Shown here one piece after another: positions 1 to 8,794 of a stretch of 64,000 nt of DNA. Numbering within the stretch: position 1 is the stretch's first letter; every line of letters begins with the position of its first letter. Source of the DNA: Sporofaciens musculi (GTDB lineage: Bacteria; Bacillota; Clostridia; Lachnospirales; Lachnospiraceae); assembly GCF_009830285.1 (NCBI RefSeq), contig NZ_WUQX01000001.1, positions 2,170,501 to 2,234,500 of the forward strand. Direction: 5' to 3'. The position numbers were made by a program, and so were the translations under genes. The notes beneath the pieces were generated by a model. That model did not search any database, had not been told where the DNA came from, and saw only the letters and a list, made by a program, of their open reading frames with translations.

Positions 1-1062
1 AAGGAAGACTATGATTATCTATGGCTGATAAACGACTCTATATCCATAAAAGAAGAAATGCTTGAGTATGTCAGTGGAATATCGGAGGGTGGATATGATT
101 TGATAAGGCTTCCGCTGGCTGGTAAAGGGGCGGCGGAAGATGTTGTAACGACAGATCCCAACGAGTGGTTCCACGAGTGTTCCCAGGGAATGGCCCATAT
201 GGCTTCAACGGTTATGAACTTTTCACTTCTTAGGCAAGCCCGCCATGATTGGGATTGGCTGAGAGAAAAATATGTAGGAAATAATGAGCTGGATGATAAT
301 CACGGATATTTTTTTATGGTAGCGTTTTATCTGGAGCAAATTCTAAAATTGGAGCATTTCACAGGAATATTTATTGGAAATCGGATAAAATGGCGAAGAG
401 ACAGTCCGCTGAAAAAAAGGCAGATATACTGGAGAGATTATGTGTTTCAAGCGTGGGCAAGAAGTTATCCGGAGACAATATTGAAGCTTCCAAAGTGTTA
501 TACAGATAAGGAGGATGTAATAAGGAAATCTGACAATCTTTCGCCGGGAAGATTTTCAAGATCTATGTTAATCCATTACAGACTAAGTGGTTTATATAGT
601 TATTCTGTATACAAAAAGTATAGAAAATATTTCAAATATATTACGAGAGAAGCTTTAAAAAGCTGTTTTGTCCTTGCAGTACTGCCGCAGGCTTTTCTGA
701 GGTGGAAATATGCAAATTTGCTGGCAGTAGAGGAGGAGTGGCAGGAAAATCTGAACCGAATTGAGGAACAGATCAAAGGAAAAAAGATTTTAATTTATGG
801 AGCCGGTCTCTATGGAGAGAAAGTGATACAAAAATTAAAGTCAGATGGATATGGGAATCAGATGATCGGCGTTGCAGTAACAGAAACAAAAGGGAATGTT
901 TCAGAGCTTGAGAAAATCCCAGTTCATGATATTGATTACTTTGTACGGGAAAAAGAAGAAATATTCACCATTGTATGCGCGCTTCCAGCGGCGGCAGATG
1001 AGATGAAAAAAGAATTGAAGAAAAGAAAATTTAAGTATTCTGTTACTTTATTTGGAGTGTAG
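1..1062 (+). CDS. Glycosyltransferase (GT2-like), 5' end outside the window, with C-terminal Rossmann-like module
   Basis: The reading frame is open from base 1, so the gene begins upstream; the ATG at 58 is internal. The first visible residues (YDYLWLINDS) look like the region of GT2/GT-A enzymes just before the metal-binding acidic motif, which suggests a glycosyltransferase, but most of the catalytic domain is missing here. A basic stretch rich in Lys, Arg and Tyr follows. From about base 778 a separate Rossmann-like module begins with KKILIYGAGLYGEKV and ends with a variable strand-rich tail. This module recurs in about fifteen genes of the window. The stop codon lies just before the next gene. 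The transferase call is inference; the module is seen directly. Confidence 0.6.
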   Translation, partial: KEDYDYLWLINDSISIKEEMLEYVSGISEGGYDLIRLPLAGKGAAEDVVTTDPNEWFHECSQGMAHMASTVMNFSLLRQARHDWDWLREKYVGNNELDDNHGYFFMVAFYLEQILKLEHFTGIFIGNRIKWRRDSPLKKRQIYWRDYVFQAWARSYPETILKLPKCYTDKEDVIRKSDNLSPGRFSRSMLIHYRLSGLYSYSVYKKYRKYFKYITREALKSCFVLAVLPQAFLRWKYANLLAVEEEWQENLNRIEEQIKGKKILIYGAGLYGEKVIQKLKSDGYGNQMIGVAVTETKGNVSELEKIPVHDIDYFVREKEEIFTIVCALPAAADEMKKELKKRKFKYSVTLFGV

Positions 1063-1063
1063 C

Positions 1064-2299
1064 ATGAAACATTATAAATATTGGTTTTTAGAGTGGATTT
1101 TGGATGAAAAGGCACAAAAAGCGTACTTTTGCGGAGCGAATTTGAACATGCTCTATCAATATGACTTGGAAAAGAACAGTGTCAAATCGTTAGGGGCGTT
1201 TCCCCATATGCCCGTATCTAACCAGTTGTTTCGCGGAGGCGTGATCTATCAGAATAAACTTTATTTTCCGCCAAGAATGGCAGCAAGAATGGGAATCTAT
1301 GATATAGAAAAAAAGGAGTTTCGGACAAAAGATATTTATGCAGAAATAGCAGGAGAAAAAGAGAGGTTTACACCAAATGATACAGGCTTCATATCTGTAA
1401 AATATCAAGAGAAGAAAGCTTTTTTTGTTTATCGAAGTACACCGTTTTGCGTGGTGATGGATTTAGAGCATGAGAGTATTTCTTACATTACATGTAAAGA
1501 AACAGGGGATGTTTCTTTTCTTGGAATGGATTATTGCATTTTTGGAGATTTCCTCATTTCACCGATTATTAACCGAAACAAAATACTGTTTCTGAATATG
1601 AAGGAGGAGACAATAGAAATCAGAGATTTGCCAATCAATTCAGATGATTCTTGCTGTTCTTTTGATTTAGACGACGATGGCAGACTCTATTTGCTGACCT
1701 GCAAAGAGCCTTTTGTGTTAAGTTGGAATCCGTGGACAAATGAGGCGATAAACGAAACGCAACTTCCATTGGAGTCGATTACATATGAACAAGGGTATTG
1801 GATTAGAAAATCAGGGAATAGCATTCATATTTTTCCGGGATTAGATACCCAGGGAAAAAATGGTAGAGCATTTTGGGTGGATTTATTGACAGGGCAGGTT
1901 AAGGAGATATCAATATTTGAGAAGTATAAGAAATACATTAAATGGAGTTTGATTTCACAAAACGGAAAGCATGTTTATGCAATGGTATCGTCAGGACAGG
2001 ATATTTTTTTCTCTGACGAGCTTATATTTGTCGAATATGATTGGATGCATAACCGTATTTCTGAGAGAGAACTGCCGCTGCCCCAAGATACTTCAGAACA
2101 AAAGATGGCACAGAGCATAATGAGCTATCAGGAATTGGTCCGGTTTCGATATGTGATAGATTATGTTTTGATTTATACAGAAAATGAATATCTCCCATTG
2201 TCAGGCTGGTTGAATGGATTTAAAAGCTTTGACGCGAATAACAGTGATATAAAAGAAATATCTGGTATCGGGGAAAAAATATATATGAGTTTTTTATAA
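1064..2299 (+). CDS. Beta-propeller-like protein, paralogue A of three
   Basis: A cytosolic protein of 411 residues without a signal peptide or membrane segment. It is built from repeated strand-rich units of about 45 residues with the pattern 'aromatic-strand, short loop, LYF, hydrophobic strand, charged turn', for example YQNKLYFPP followed by MGIYDIEKKEF. This is typical of kelch/WD-like propellers. The same layout occurs at 30685 and 54716, so the three genes form a paralogous set unique to this island. ATG 1064 is preferred over the TTG at 1052 because GGAG at 1054-1057 is correctly spaced for it. Nothing shows catalytic residues; a scaffold, sugar-binding or glycan-modifying role are all open. 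Confidence 0.6.
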   Translation: MKHYKYWFLEWILDEKAQKAYFCGANLNMLYQYDLEKNSVKSLGAFPHMPVSNQLFRGGVIYQNKLYFPPRMAARMGIYDIEKKEFRTKDIYAEIAGEKERFTPNDTGFISVKYQEKKAFFVYRSTPFCVVMDLEHESISYITCKETGDVSFLGMDYCIFGDFLISPIINRNKILFLNMKEETIEIRDLPINSDDSCCSFDLDDDGRLYLLTCKEPFVLSWNPWTNEAINETQLPLESITYEQGYWIRKSGNSIHIFPGLDTQGKNGRAFWVDLLTGQVKEISIFEKYKKYIKWSLISQNGKHVYAMVSSGQDIFFSDELIFVEYDWMHNRISERELPLPQDTSEQKMAQSIMSYQELVRFRYVIDYVLIYTENEYLPLSGWLNGFKSFDANNSDIKEISGIGEKIYMSFL

Positions 2300-2325
2300 A
2301 CTGATAAAGAGGAGAGAATACGAAA

Positions 2326-3669
2326 ATGTTTGAGAATATGTTGGAAGAAGCAGCCAGAGAGCAGATTGTCAGGTATGTGAGGGAATATTGCGATACATTT
2401 CACGGTGTAAAAAAGGAATTTCATCCGGGAGAGAAGCTTCCTTATGCATCAAGAGTATATGATCATGAGGAAATGTGTAATCTTGTGGATTCTGCGCTGG
2501 AATTTTGGCTGACATCCGGGAGATACACAAAGAAATTTGAAGCTGATTTTTCTAAGTATCTGGGAGTAAGATATTGTTCTTTGGTAAATTCAGGGTCGTC
2601 TGCCAATCTTTTGGCATTTATGGCGCTTACGTCGCCCTTATTGGGAGAACGCCAGGTATTGCCGGGAGATGAGATGATTACTGTGGCGGCAGGATTTCCC
2701 ACTACAGTTACGCCTGCTATTCAATACGGAGTTGTGCCGGTTTTCATTGACGTCACCATGCCCCAATATAATTTGGATGTGGAGCAATTAGAGAATGCCT
2801 TGTCCCATAAAACGAAACTCGTGATGGCGGCCCATACGCTGGGGAATCCCTTTGATTTAAAAGCAGTAAAGGAATTTTGTGACAGGCATCATTTGTGGCT
2901 GATTGAGGATAACTGTGACGCATTGGGCTCTACATATGAGATGGACGGCAAGGTATATCTGACAGGAACGATAGGGGATATTGGGACATCTTCCTTTTAT
3001 CCGCCTCATCACATGACCATGGGAGAAGGGGGCGCAGTCTATACCAACAATCCTCTCTTGAATAAATGTATTCGTTCATTTCGTGATTGGGGACGCGACT
3101 GCGTATGTGACTCTGGTGAGGACAATCGCTGCGGACGCCGTTTTCAGGGGGTATATGGAGAATTGCCGGAAGGATATGATCACAAATATGTGTATTCTCA
3201 CTTTGGATATAATCTGAAAGCTACAGATATGCAGGCAGCGATAGGGGTTGCTCAACTAAAGAAATTTCCCTTATTCGTAAAACGAAGAAAACATAATTTT
3301 ATGCGTTTATGGAATCATTTGTCAGATTGTACAAAAGAGTTGCTTCTGCCTGAAAAGTGTCCAAATTCTGATCCTAGTTGGTTTGGTTTTTTGCTGACCT
3401 GCAAGGAAAATACGGATAGAAAACATGTTGTCTCTTATATTGAAGAACATGGCATTCAGACGAGAATGCTTTTTGCAGGAAATCTGACCAGACACCCCTG
3501 TTTTAATCAGATGAGGCAAACCGGACGAGGATATCGCATCTCAGGAGATCTAAAAACGACGGATCGCATCATGAGAGATTCTTTCTGGGTTGGAGTATAT
3601 CCAGGAATGACAGACGAAATGTTAGATTATATGGCAAAGACGATTAGGGAGGCTGTTAGACATGAATGA
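2326..3669 (+). CDS. rfbH: CDP-4-dehydro-6-deoxyglucose 3-dehydrase (E1, RfbH/DdhC type)
   Basis: A member of the DegT/DnrJ/EryC1/StrS fold that, with PMP and a 2Fe-2S cluster, removes the 3-hydroxyl of CDP-4-keto-6-deoxyglucose. Two features separate it from ordinary sugar aminotransferases. The usual PLP-binding lysine is replaced by His228 in SFYPPHHMTMGEGG. The iron-sulphur cysteines of RfbH enzymes are present as Cys197, Cys259, Cys261 and Cys269 (C-X1-C-X7-C at the end). At 447 residues it is full length. It overlaps the transketolase gene by 8 bases and belongs to one operon with it. The CDP-glucose 4,6-dehydratase that would make its substrate is at 11911. No reductase partner (E3/AscD type) was recognised in the window. 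Confidence 0.9.
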   Translation: MFENMLEEAAREQIVRYVREYCDTFHGVKKEFHPGEKLPYASRVYDHEEMCNLVDSALEFWLTSGRYTKKFEADFSKYLGVRYCSLVNSGSSANLLAFMALTSPLLGERQVLPGDEMITVAAGFPTTVTPAIQYGVVPVFIDVTMPQYNLDVEQLENALSHKTKLVMAAHTLGNPFDLKAVKEFCDRHHLWLIEDNCDALGSTYEMDGKVYLTGTIGDIGTSSFYPPHHMTMGEGGAVYTNNPLLNKCIRSFRDWGRDCVCDSGEDNRCGRRFQGVYGELPEGYDHKYVYSHFGYNLKATDMQAAIGVAQLKKFPLFVKRRKHNFMRLWNHLSDCTKELLLPEKCPNSDPSWFGFLLTCKENTDRKHVVSYIEEHGIQTRMLFAGNLTRHPCFNQMRQTGRGYRISGDLKTTDRIMRDSFWVGVYPGMTDEMLDYMAKTIREAVRHE

Positions 3670-4456
3670 TATTTCCAGAAAACTCCGTAAGGAGGCGTTG
3701 TATCTTTCACATCAATGCCAAGACGGAAATCTCCAAAGCGTTTTTTCATGTTTAGATATTATATGGACGCTGTACGATAAAGTTATGAATTGGGAGCCGA
3801 CGAGGGCGGAAGATCCGGACAGGGATTTTTTTATTATCAGTAAAGGACAGGCGACGCTGGCTTTATATCCGGTTCTGATTGAAAAAGGTTTTTTTGATAT
3901 GGACGAGCTCGGCAAAGAGATCGGAGCGTTTCACAGCCGCTATTGCATCCAGACAGACCTTACGAAATTTGACGGAGGCATTGAGAATAACGCAGGCTCA
4001 TTGGGACATGGACTTCCTTTTGCAGTAGGGATTGCCAATGCAAATAAGATAAAAAAATCCCCTTCCCAGGTTTATGTATTATGCGGGGACGGTGAGTTTT
4101 GCGAAGGGACTATGTGGGAAGCGTGTATTCTTGCAAGCACCCATCAGTTGGACAATTTGTGCGTCATAATTGACGACAACGCTTCTGTGGGGGCAATGGT
4201 CAATATGCAAAATATGGACCAGAGACTTAAAGCCTTTGGATTTGATACGATGGCCGTCAACGGGCATGACCACAAGGAGCTTAAGGAAGTATTTTTAAAG
4301 CTTAGGGGAATGAAAAACAAAAGACCGAAAGCAGTAATAGCAAAAACTGTTCGAGGATATGGAAGTGATACGATGACACAGCATGATATATGGTTTCATA
4401 AAGCCCCGAATGCTGAGGAGTTAGAAATGCTTCAGAAGGAGGTAGACAGCTTTTGA
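3662..4456 (+). CDS. Transketolase-like protein, N-terminal (TPP-binding) half
   Basis: A 264-residue protein equivalent to the pyrophosphate-binding domain of transketolase. It shows SLGHGLPFAVG near residue 113 and the TPP/metal motif CGDGEFCEG (GDG at 142-144) ending with the conserved Asn173 in IIDDN. The pyrimidine half is the next gene, so the enzyme is a split alpha/beta type. It sits between the CDP-sugar dehydratase and its own partner, with overlapping stop and start codons. This argues for a specialised role, for example transfer of a two-carbon ketol unit to a 4-keto sugar nucleotide to make a branched sugar, rather than the pentose phosphate pathway. The substrate is inference. 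Confidence 0.85.
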   Translation: MNDISRKLRKEALYLSHQCQDGNLQSVFSCLDIIWTLYDKVMNWEPTRAEDPDRDFFIISKGQATLALYPVLIEKGFFDMDELGKEIGAFHSRYCIQTDLTKFDGGIENNAGSLGHGLPFAVGIANANKIKKSPSQVYVLCGDGEFCEGTMWEACILASTHQLDNLCVIIDDNASVGAMVNMQNMDQRLKAFGFDTMAVNGHDHKELKEVFLKLRGMKNKRPKAVIAKTVRGYGSDTMTQHDIWFHKAPNAEELEMLQKEVDSF

Positions 4457-5334
4457 GAAGAACATTTTTGAAGCGTGTTGGAGAAATGATACGAAACGAA
4501 GAGGATACCGTATTTTATACGGTGGATATGGGAATGTGGGCTTTAAGGGAAGAATTAAAAGATTTTCCAGAACGTTGTAAAAATATTGGTATATTTGAAG
4601 ACGGAATGTTAAGTATGGTCGCGGGCATGAGTAAAAGAGGTATTGTTGCAACCATATTTGGTATTCAGCCATATCTGATTGACCGTACTTTGGAGCAGAT
4701 TAAGATGGATTTTGCCTACCAGAAGCTAGGCGTCAATATCGTTGGGACAGGCGCTGCGGTTGATTATTCCAAATATGGATATTCCCATTATTGCCCGGAG
4801 GATGTTCAACTGGTGAAGATGATACCAGGATGCGAGTTTGTGGCTCCTGGATCTGCAAAACAGTTTTTACAACTGTTTAACGCTGCTTATCGTGATGGAA
4901 AACCTACTTTTTATAGAATTTCTGATCATCCCAACAGTGTTTATGATCCAGATGTATGCTTTGGACAAGCAAAAGTTATGAAAGAAGGGAAAAAGGCTAC
5001 GGTTATCGCTGTGTCTGTTATGCTGGATATGGTTATGAGTGTGTGCGCAGATCAGGATGTGACGGTTTTATACTATACAACCTTGGAGCCTTTTGACTAT
5101 GAAACACTTTCTAAGCATTGTCCCAGTAAAAAGATATTGGTTGTGGAACCAGAGTATGAGGGAAGCCTGTTGTATGATATTCATCATGGAATGGGGAGCG
5201 TGCCGCTTCAGATAGATACAGTAGGCTTTCCCCATGAAATATTCAGGAATTACGGGACGTACCAGGAGAAAATGGAGTATTACAGATTGACAGAAAATAG
5301 TATCCGAACCAAATTGGATGATTTGATTAGGTGA
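4453..5334 (+). CDS. Transketolase-like protein, C-terminal (pyrimidine-binding) half
   Basis: A 293-residue partner of the preceding gene. It covers the Pyr domain, including the Glu that activates the thiamine ring (GIFEDGM near residue 49), and the C-terminal domain (VEPEYEGSLL). Translation starts at a TTG whose last bases overlap the TGA stop of the preceding gene; AGGAGG at 4437-4442 supports this start. The overlap indicates coupled translation and equimolar subunits. Together the pair resembles the split TPP enzymes that add two-carbon branches in some deoxysugar pathways; the true acceptor is unknown. Confidence 0.85.
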   Translation: MRRTFLKRVGEMIRNEEDTVFYTVDMGMWALREELKDFPERCKNIGIFEDGMLSMVAGMSKRGIVATIFGIQPYLIDRTLEQIKMDFAYQKLGVNIVGTGAAVDYSKYGYSHYCPEDVQLVKMIPGCEFVAPGSAKQFLQLFNAAYRDGKPTFYRISDHPNSVYDPDVCFGQAKVMKEGKKATVIAVSVMLDMVMSVCADQDVTVLYYTTLEPFDYETLSKHCPSKKILVVEPEYEGSLLYDIHHGMGSVPLQIDTVGFPHEIFRNYGTYQEKMEYYRLTENSIRTKLDDLIR

Positions 5335-5340
5335 AAAGAA

Positions 5341-7683
5341 ATGATGAATCATACGAAAGCAGGAATGTTAAAGTATTTAAAAGAAAACTTATCATCCATA
5401 AATATTCTGCCCTTAATGGTCTTAAGGAGTAGAGATTTTCGGATGGAGGAGGAAAAGGCGGTTAATGCAATCCTTATGTTTGCAGAAAATTGTCCCTTAG
5501 CGATCCGTTCTTCCTCATCAATGGAGGATACCTGGGAATACTCCAATGCAGGAAAGTTTGAGTCTTTTTTAAATGTTTCCCCTACGCATAATGCGGTGAG
5601 GGAGGCAGTTGAAAAGGTATACCAGTCATATCAAACGGATGGGGACGAAGAAATCTTAATCCAGCCCATGCTGGAAAATGTAAAGAAATCGGGCGTAGCC
5701 TTCACTGTAGATATGAATACCTTTGCAGATTATTATACAGTGAATTTTTACGAGGGAGACGACTCTTCTGCAGTAACGTCTGGATATTCTAACGAATTAA
5801 AGACATTTGTGCAGTATAAATACAGTGAAAAGCCAATCAGGGATAGAGATATGAACAGCCTGATTACGGCCTGTCGGCAGATAGAAAAGTTTTTGAAAAA
5901 CGATTCTCTTGACATTGAGTTTGCAGTCAATCGTGAAGGAAAGGTATTTATCTTTCAGGTAAGACCGATTGCAAAGGGAAATCGTGAAGTGGGCGAAAAG
6001 CTTGATTTAAAACCGGCGTTAAACAGGATATATAAAAAGGTAAAAAAACTTTCGGCTGTCCATCCCTTTTTGTTAGGCCGTACCACCTGCTTCGGTGTGA
6101 TGCCTGACTGGAATCCTGCGGAAATTCTTGGAATCAGACCCAAAAAACTTGCGATTTCTTTATACAAGGAGTTGATTACGGATGATGTATGGGCCCATCA
6201 GCGCTACGATTACGGGTATAGGGATTTGACAATGCATCCCCTTATGATTTCATTTTGCGGCGTGCCTTATATTGACACGAGAATCACGTTTAATTCATTT
6301 ATTCCAAAGAACCTGAATACAAAAATATCCGAGAAACTGGTCAATCATTACCTGAGTAAATTATCCAGATATCCCAAATACCACGACAAAATTGAGTTTG
6401 AAATTGTCTATTCCTGTTATTATCTTGGTTTACATGACAAACTAAAAGAACTGCTTGACTGTGGATTTAATGAAAATGAGATTACGAGAATTGAGTTTTC
6501 TCTTTTAGAGCTGACTAATCAGATCATAAATCCTGAAAAGGGCCTGTACAAAGAGGATATAGCAAAAATATCCCTTTTAGAAAAGAATTACAGCAAAATT
6601 GTTCAGTCTGATATTTCGATTATTGATAAGATATATTGGCTGATTGAGGAGTGCAAAGCGTATGGAACACTCCCCTTTGCGGGGGTGGCGCGGGCAGGAT
6701 TTATTGCAGTGCAGTTCCTGAAATCCTTTGTCAATATAGGTATGATAGACAGAAAAGAATATGACGCCTATATGAATTCCCTTGATACAGTGAACAGAAA
6801 AATGAACAGGGATTTGAATAAATTATACAAGGGCGTTCTTACAAAGGAGGAGTTCCTTGAAACATACGGTCATATCCGGCCAGGTACATATGATATCTTA
6901 TCGAAGCGGTATGATGAGGCGTTTGATGAATATTTTGATGGGAATAGTATGGAGGATCTTCCAAAACCTGAGGAGGTATTTTCATTTTCCAAAGAACAGA
7001 TGGAGCGTATGCAGCTTGAACTTGAGGAAAATGGATTGGGGATAACTGCAAACGAGCTGATGGTGTTTATCAGGGAATCGATGGAAGGAAGAGAGTATTT
7101 AAAGTTCGTATTTACAAAGTCTGTCAGTAAGATATTACAGCTTATAGGAGAGCTTGGGGGCAGAGTCGGCATTTCTGAAAAGGATATGGCATATTTGGAT
7201 ATTTCGGTGGTTAAGAGGCTTTATGCGGATTTGTATACAGGCGATATCAAAACTGTATTTGAAGAAAATATTAGGGCTAATCGAGTACAATACCAGAATG
7301 CGATGCAGATTAAATTGCCAAGTATTATTGTAGCGCCGGAAGATATTTATTCCTTTTATTTACTTGGTGAGGAACCTAATTTTATTACACAAAAAAGTAT
7401 CACGTCGGACCTTTTGGTGCTGGATAGCTCTGACGGGCAGGATTTAAAAGGGAAGATTGTGTTTATAAGGGCTGCTGATCCGGGATATGATTTTCTTTTT
7501 TCAAAAGGAATCGCCGGACTTGTTACCCAGTTTGGCGGCGCGAATTCCCATATGGCGGTGAGATGCGCCGAACTGGCAATTCCGGCAGTCATTGGAGTGG
7601 GCGAGCAGAACTATACGGAGTGGAGCAGGTATAAAAAAGTGACGATTGATTGTCTGAAAAAACAGGTCATAAAGATTAAGTAA
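5341..7683 (+). CDS. PEP-synthase-like kinase, probable L-glutamine kinase of phosphoramidate synthesis
   Basis: A 780-residue multi-domain kinase. The N-terminus has the PPDK/PEP-synthase ATP-grasp signature (AIRSSSSMEDTWEYSNAG, about residues 55-73). The C-terminus carries the mobile phosphohistidine domain with GGANSHMAVRC, in which His737 is the expected phosphorylated residue. Generic PEP synthases fit, but the neighbours decide: the same operon encodes a CysC-like kinase, a class I amidotransferase and a LicC-like cytidylyltransferase. That is the set used in Campylobacter (Cj1415-Cj1418 families) to make cytidine diphosphoramidate, where the PEP-synthase homologue phosphorylates L-glutamine on its amide. 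The function is inferred from domain plus context. Confidence 0.75.
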   Translation: MMNHTKAGMLKYLKENLSSINILPLMVLRSRDFRMEEEKAVNAILMFAENCPLAIRSSSSMEDTWEYSNAGKFESFLNVSPTHNAVREAVEKVYQSYQTDGDEEILIQPMLENVKKSGVAFTVDMNTFADYYTVNFYEGDDSSAVTSGYSNELKTFVQYKYSEKPIRDRDMNSLITACRQIEKFLKNDSLDIEFAVNREGKVFIFQVRPIAKGNREVGEKLDLKPALNRIYKKVKKLSAVHPFLLGRTTCFGVMPDWNPAEILGIRPKKLAISLYKELITDDVWAHQRYDYGYRDLTMHPLMISFCGVPYIDTRITFNSFIPKNLNTKISEKLVNHYLSKLSRYPKYHDKIEFEIVYSCYYLGLHDKLKELLDCGFNENEITRIEFSLLELTNQIINPEKGLYKEDIAKISLLEKNYSKIVQSDISIIDKIYWLIEECKAYGTLPFAGVARAGFIAVQFLKSFVNIGMIDRKEYDAYMNSLDTVNRKMNRDLNKLYKGVLTKEEFLETYGHIRPGTYDILSKRYDEAFDEYFDGNSMEDLPKPEEVFSFSKEQMERMQLELEENGLGITANELMVFIRESMEGREYLKFVFTKSVSKILQLIGELGGRVGISEKDMAYLDISVVKRLYADLYTGDIKTVFEENIRANRVQYQNAMQIKLPSIIVAPEDIYSFYLLGEEPNFITQKSITSDLLVLDSSDGQDLKGKIVFIRAADPGYDFLFSKGIAGLVTQFGGANSHMAVRCAELAIPAVIGVGEQNYTEWSRYKKVTIDCLKKQVIKIK

Positions 7684-7697
7684 TAAGGAGTCACAGG

Positions 7698-8231
7698 ATG
7701 CAGAACATATTTATGATGTATATGATTGGGCGAAGTGGAAGCGGTAAAACCACCATAGCAGGCGCGCTTGAGGAAAGGCTTGTACAGGAGGGAATAAAGA
7801 ATCTGCAGGTGATCGACGGGGATGTGATTAGGAAGCAATTTGGAGGAATATTTGGATACACGAGAGAGGAACGGTTAAAATGCAATCAGGCGGTGAGGGT
7901 GGTGGTAAGCTACCTGCTGAAGCACCATATTTCCGTAATACTTGCCCAGGTGGCGCCTTATGAGGAAATAAGGAATTTGGTCAGAAGCCAGTTTGAAAAC
8001 GAATATATAGAAGTATATATTAAATGTTCTTATGAAGAATGTGCCCGAAGGGATGTAAAGGGATATTATCAGAAACAGCAGAATGGGAAGATGGAGAATT
8101 TAAATGGTGCGGATGATATTTATGAGATACCGTTAAATAGCGATATTGTGATTGATACGGAAAAGGAATCCGTACATGAGGCAGTTGACCGGATTATGAC
8201 ATATTTGCAGGAGAAGGGTTATGGCGTATAA
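7698..8231 (+). CDS. Adenylylsulfate-kinase-like protein, probable CDP-amidate kinase
   Basis: A 177-residue P-loop kinase of the CysC family, with Walker A GRSGSGKTT at residues 11-19 and the family segment VIDGDVIRKQF. True APS kinases serve sulphate assimilation, but no ATP sulphurylase or sulphate gene is near. In Campylobacter a CysC homologue (Cj1415) phosphorylates the ribose of CDP-phosphoramidate, and here the gene lies between the glutamine kinase and the amidate hydrolase homologues, so that role is preferred. It starts 15 bases after the preceding gene with a good GGAG site and overlaps the next gene. Confidence 0.75.
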   Translation: MQNIFMMYMIGRSGSGKTTIAGALEERLVQEGIKNLQVIDGDVIRKQFGGIFGYTREERLKCNQAVRVVVSYLLKHHISVILAQVAPYEEIRNLVRSQFENEYIEVYIKCSYEECARRDVKGYYQKQQNGKMENLNGADDIYEIPLNSDIVIDTEKESVHEAVDRIMTYLQEKGYGV

Positions 8232-8793
8232 ATACATCACGGAAAATAATCTGTATCATAAACAGTCCTATATGTACAGCGAATATGGAGGAATTGAATT
8301 TTTAAAAGAGTACGTGGCTTCAAGACGGGAATACCTGAATAGGTGGGAGAGGCAAAAGGACAGGGAAATTGAGTGTGTGAAGGAAGCGTCAGGGCTTCAA
8401 GATGCGGGACAAGATTTGCAGAATATAAGACAGGCTTTTATAGAGAATAGGCAGAATGGGAAGACGATAGATTCGGTGAAGGGATATACGAAAAGCTTTG
8501 AAGTGCGAAAACGAATTTACAGGGAATATGATAATAATTGGAAACCAACCGGAAATATGGAGTTTGAGGATTATGAGGCATATATCATATTTGCTGAATG
8601 TTTAGTGTTTACGTTCAGGTATACAAAGTGTTTGAAATATTTCAGTTGTCTGCTGAAGGTTGACGATACCCTTTTGTCTGTACAGGATAAGCTGGATATC
8701 AGGTTAAAGAAAGCCTTGTATAACATTATAAAAAGTGAGCTTGACATTTTTTATCAGTTGGCAGAAGAAAATGGAATTGGTTTGGAGGAATGA
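8221..8793 (+). CDS. Uncharacterised protein in the phosphoramidate-type operon
   Basis: A 190-residue soluble protein, mostly helical by composition, with many Tyr, Glu and Lys residues and no recognisable motif, signal peptide or membrane span. Its start overlaps the CysC-like gene by 11 bases, and its stop (8791-8793) lies one base before the next ATG at 8795, so it is firmly inside the operon. That placement makes it a candidate for a pathway-specific step such as transfer of the activated phosphoramidate, but the sequence itself gives no support for any particular reaction. Confidence 0.6.
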   Translation: MAYKYITENNLYHKQSYMYSEYGGIEFLKEYVASRREYLNRWERQKDREIECVKEASGLQDAGQDLQNIRQAFIENRQNGKTIDSVKGYTKSFEVRKRIYREYDNNWKPTGNMEFEDYEAYIIFAECLVFTFRYTKCLKYFSCLLKVDDTLLSVQDKLDIRLKKALYNIIKSELDIFYQLAEENGIGLEE

Positions 8794-8794
8794 C

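Noticed and set aside
4453-5334. Housekeeping transketolase
   Set aside because: Split subunits translationally coupled to a CDP-sugar dehydratase point to a dedicated role.
7698-8231. APS kinase of sulphate assimilation
   Set aside because: No ATP sulphurylase, PAPS reductase or sulphotransferase gene is nearby, and the neighbours fit the CDP-amidate pathway.
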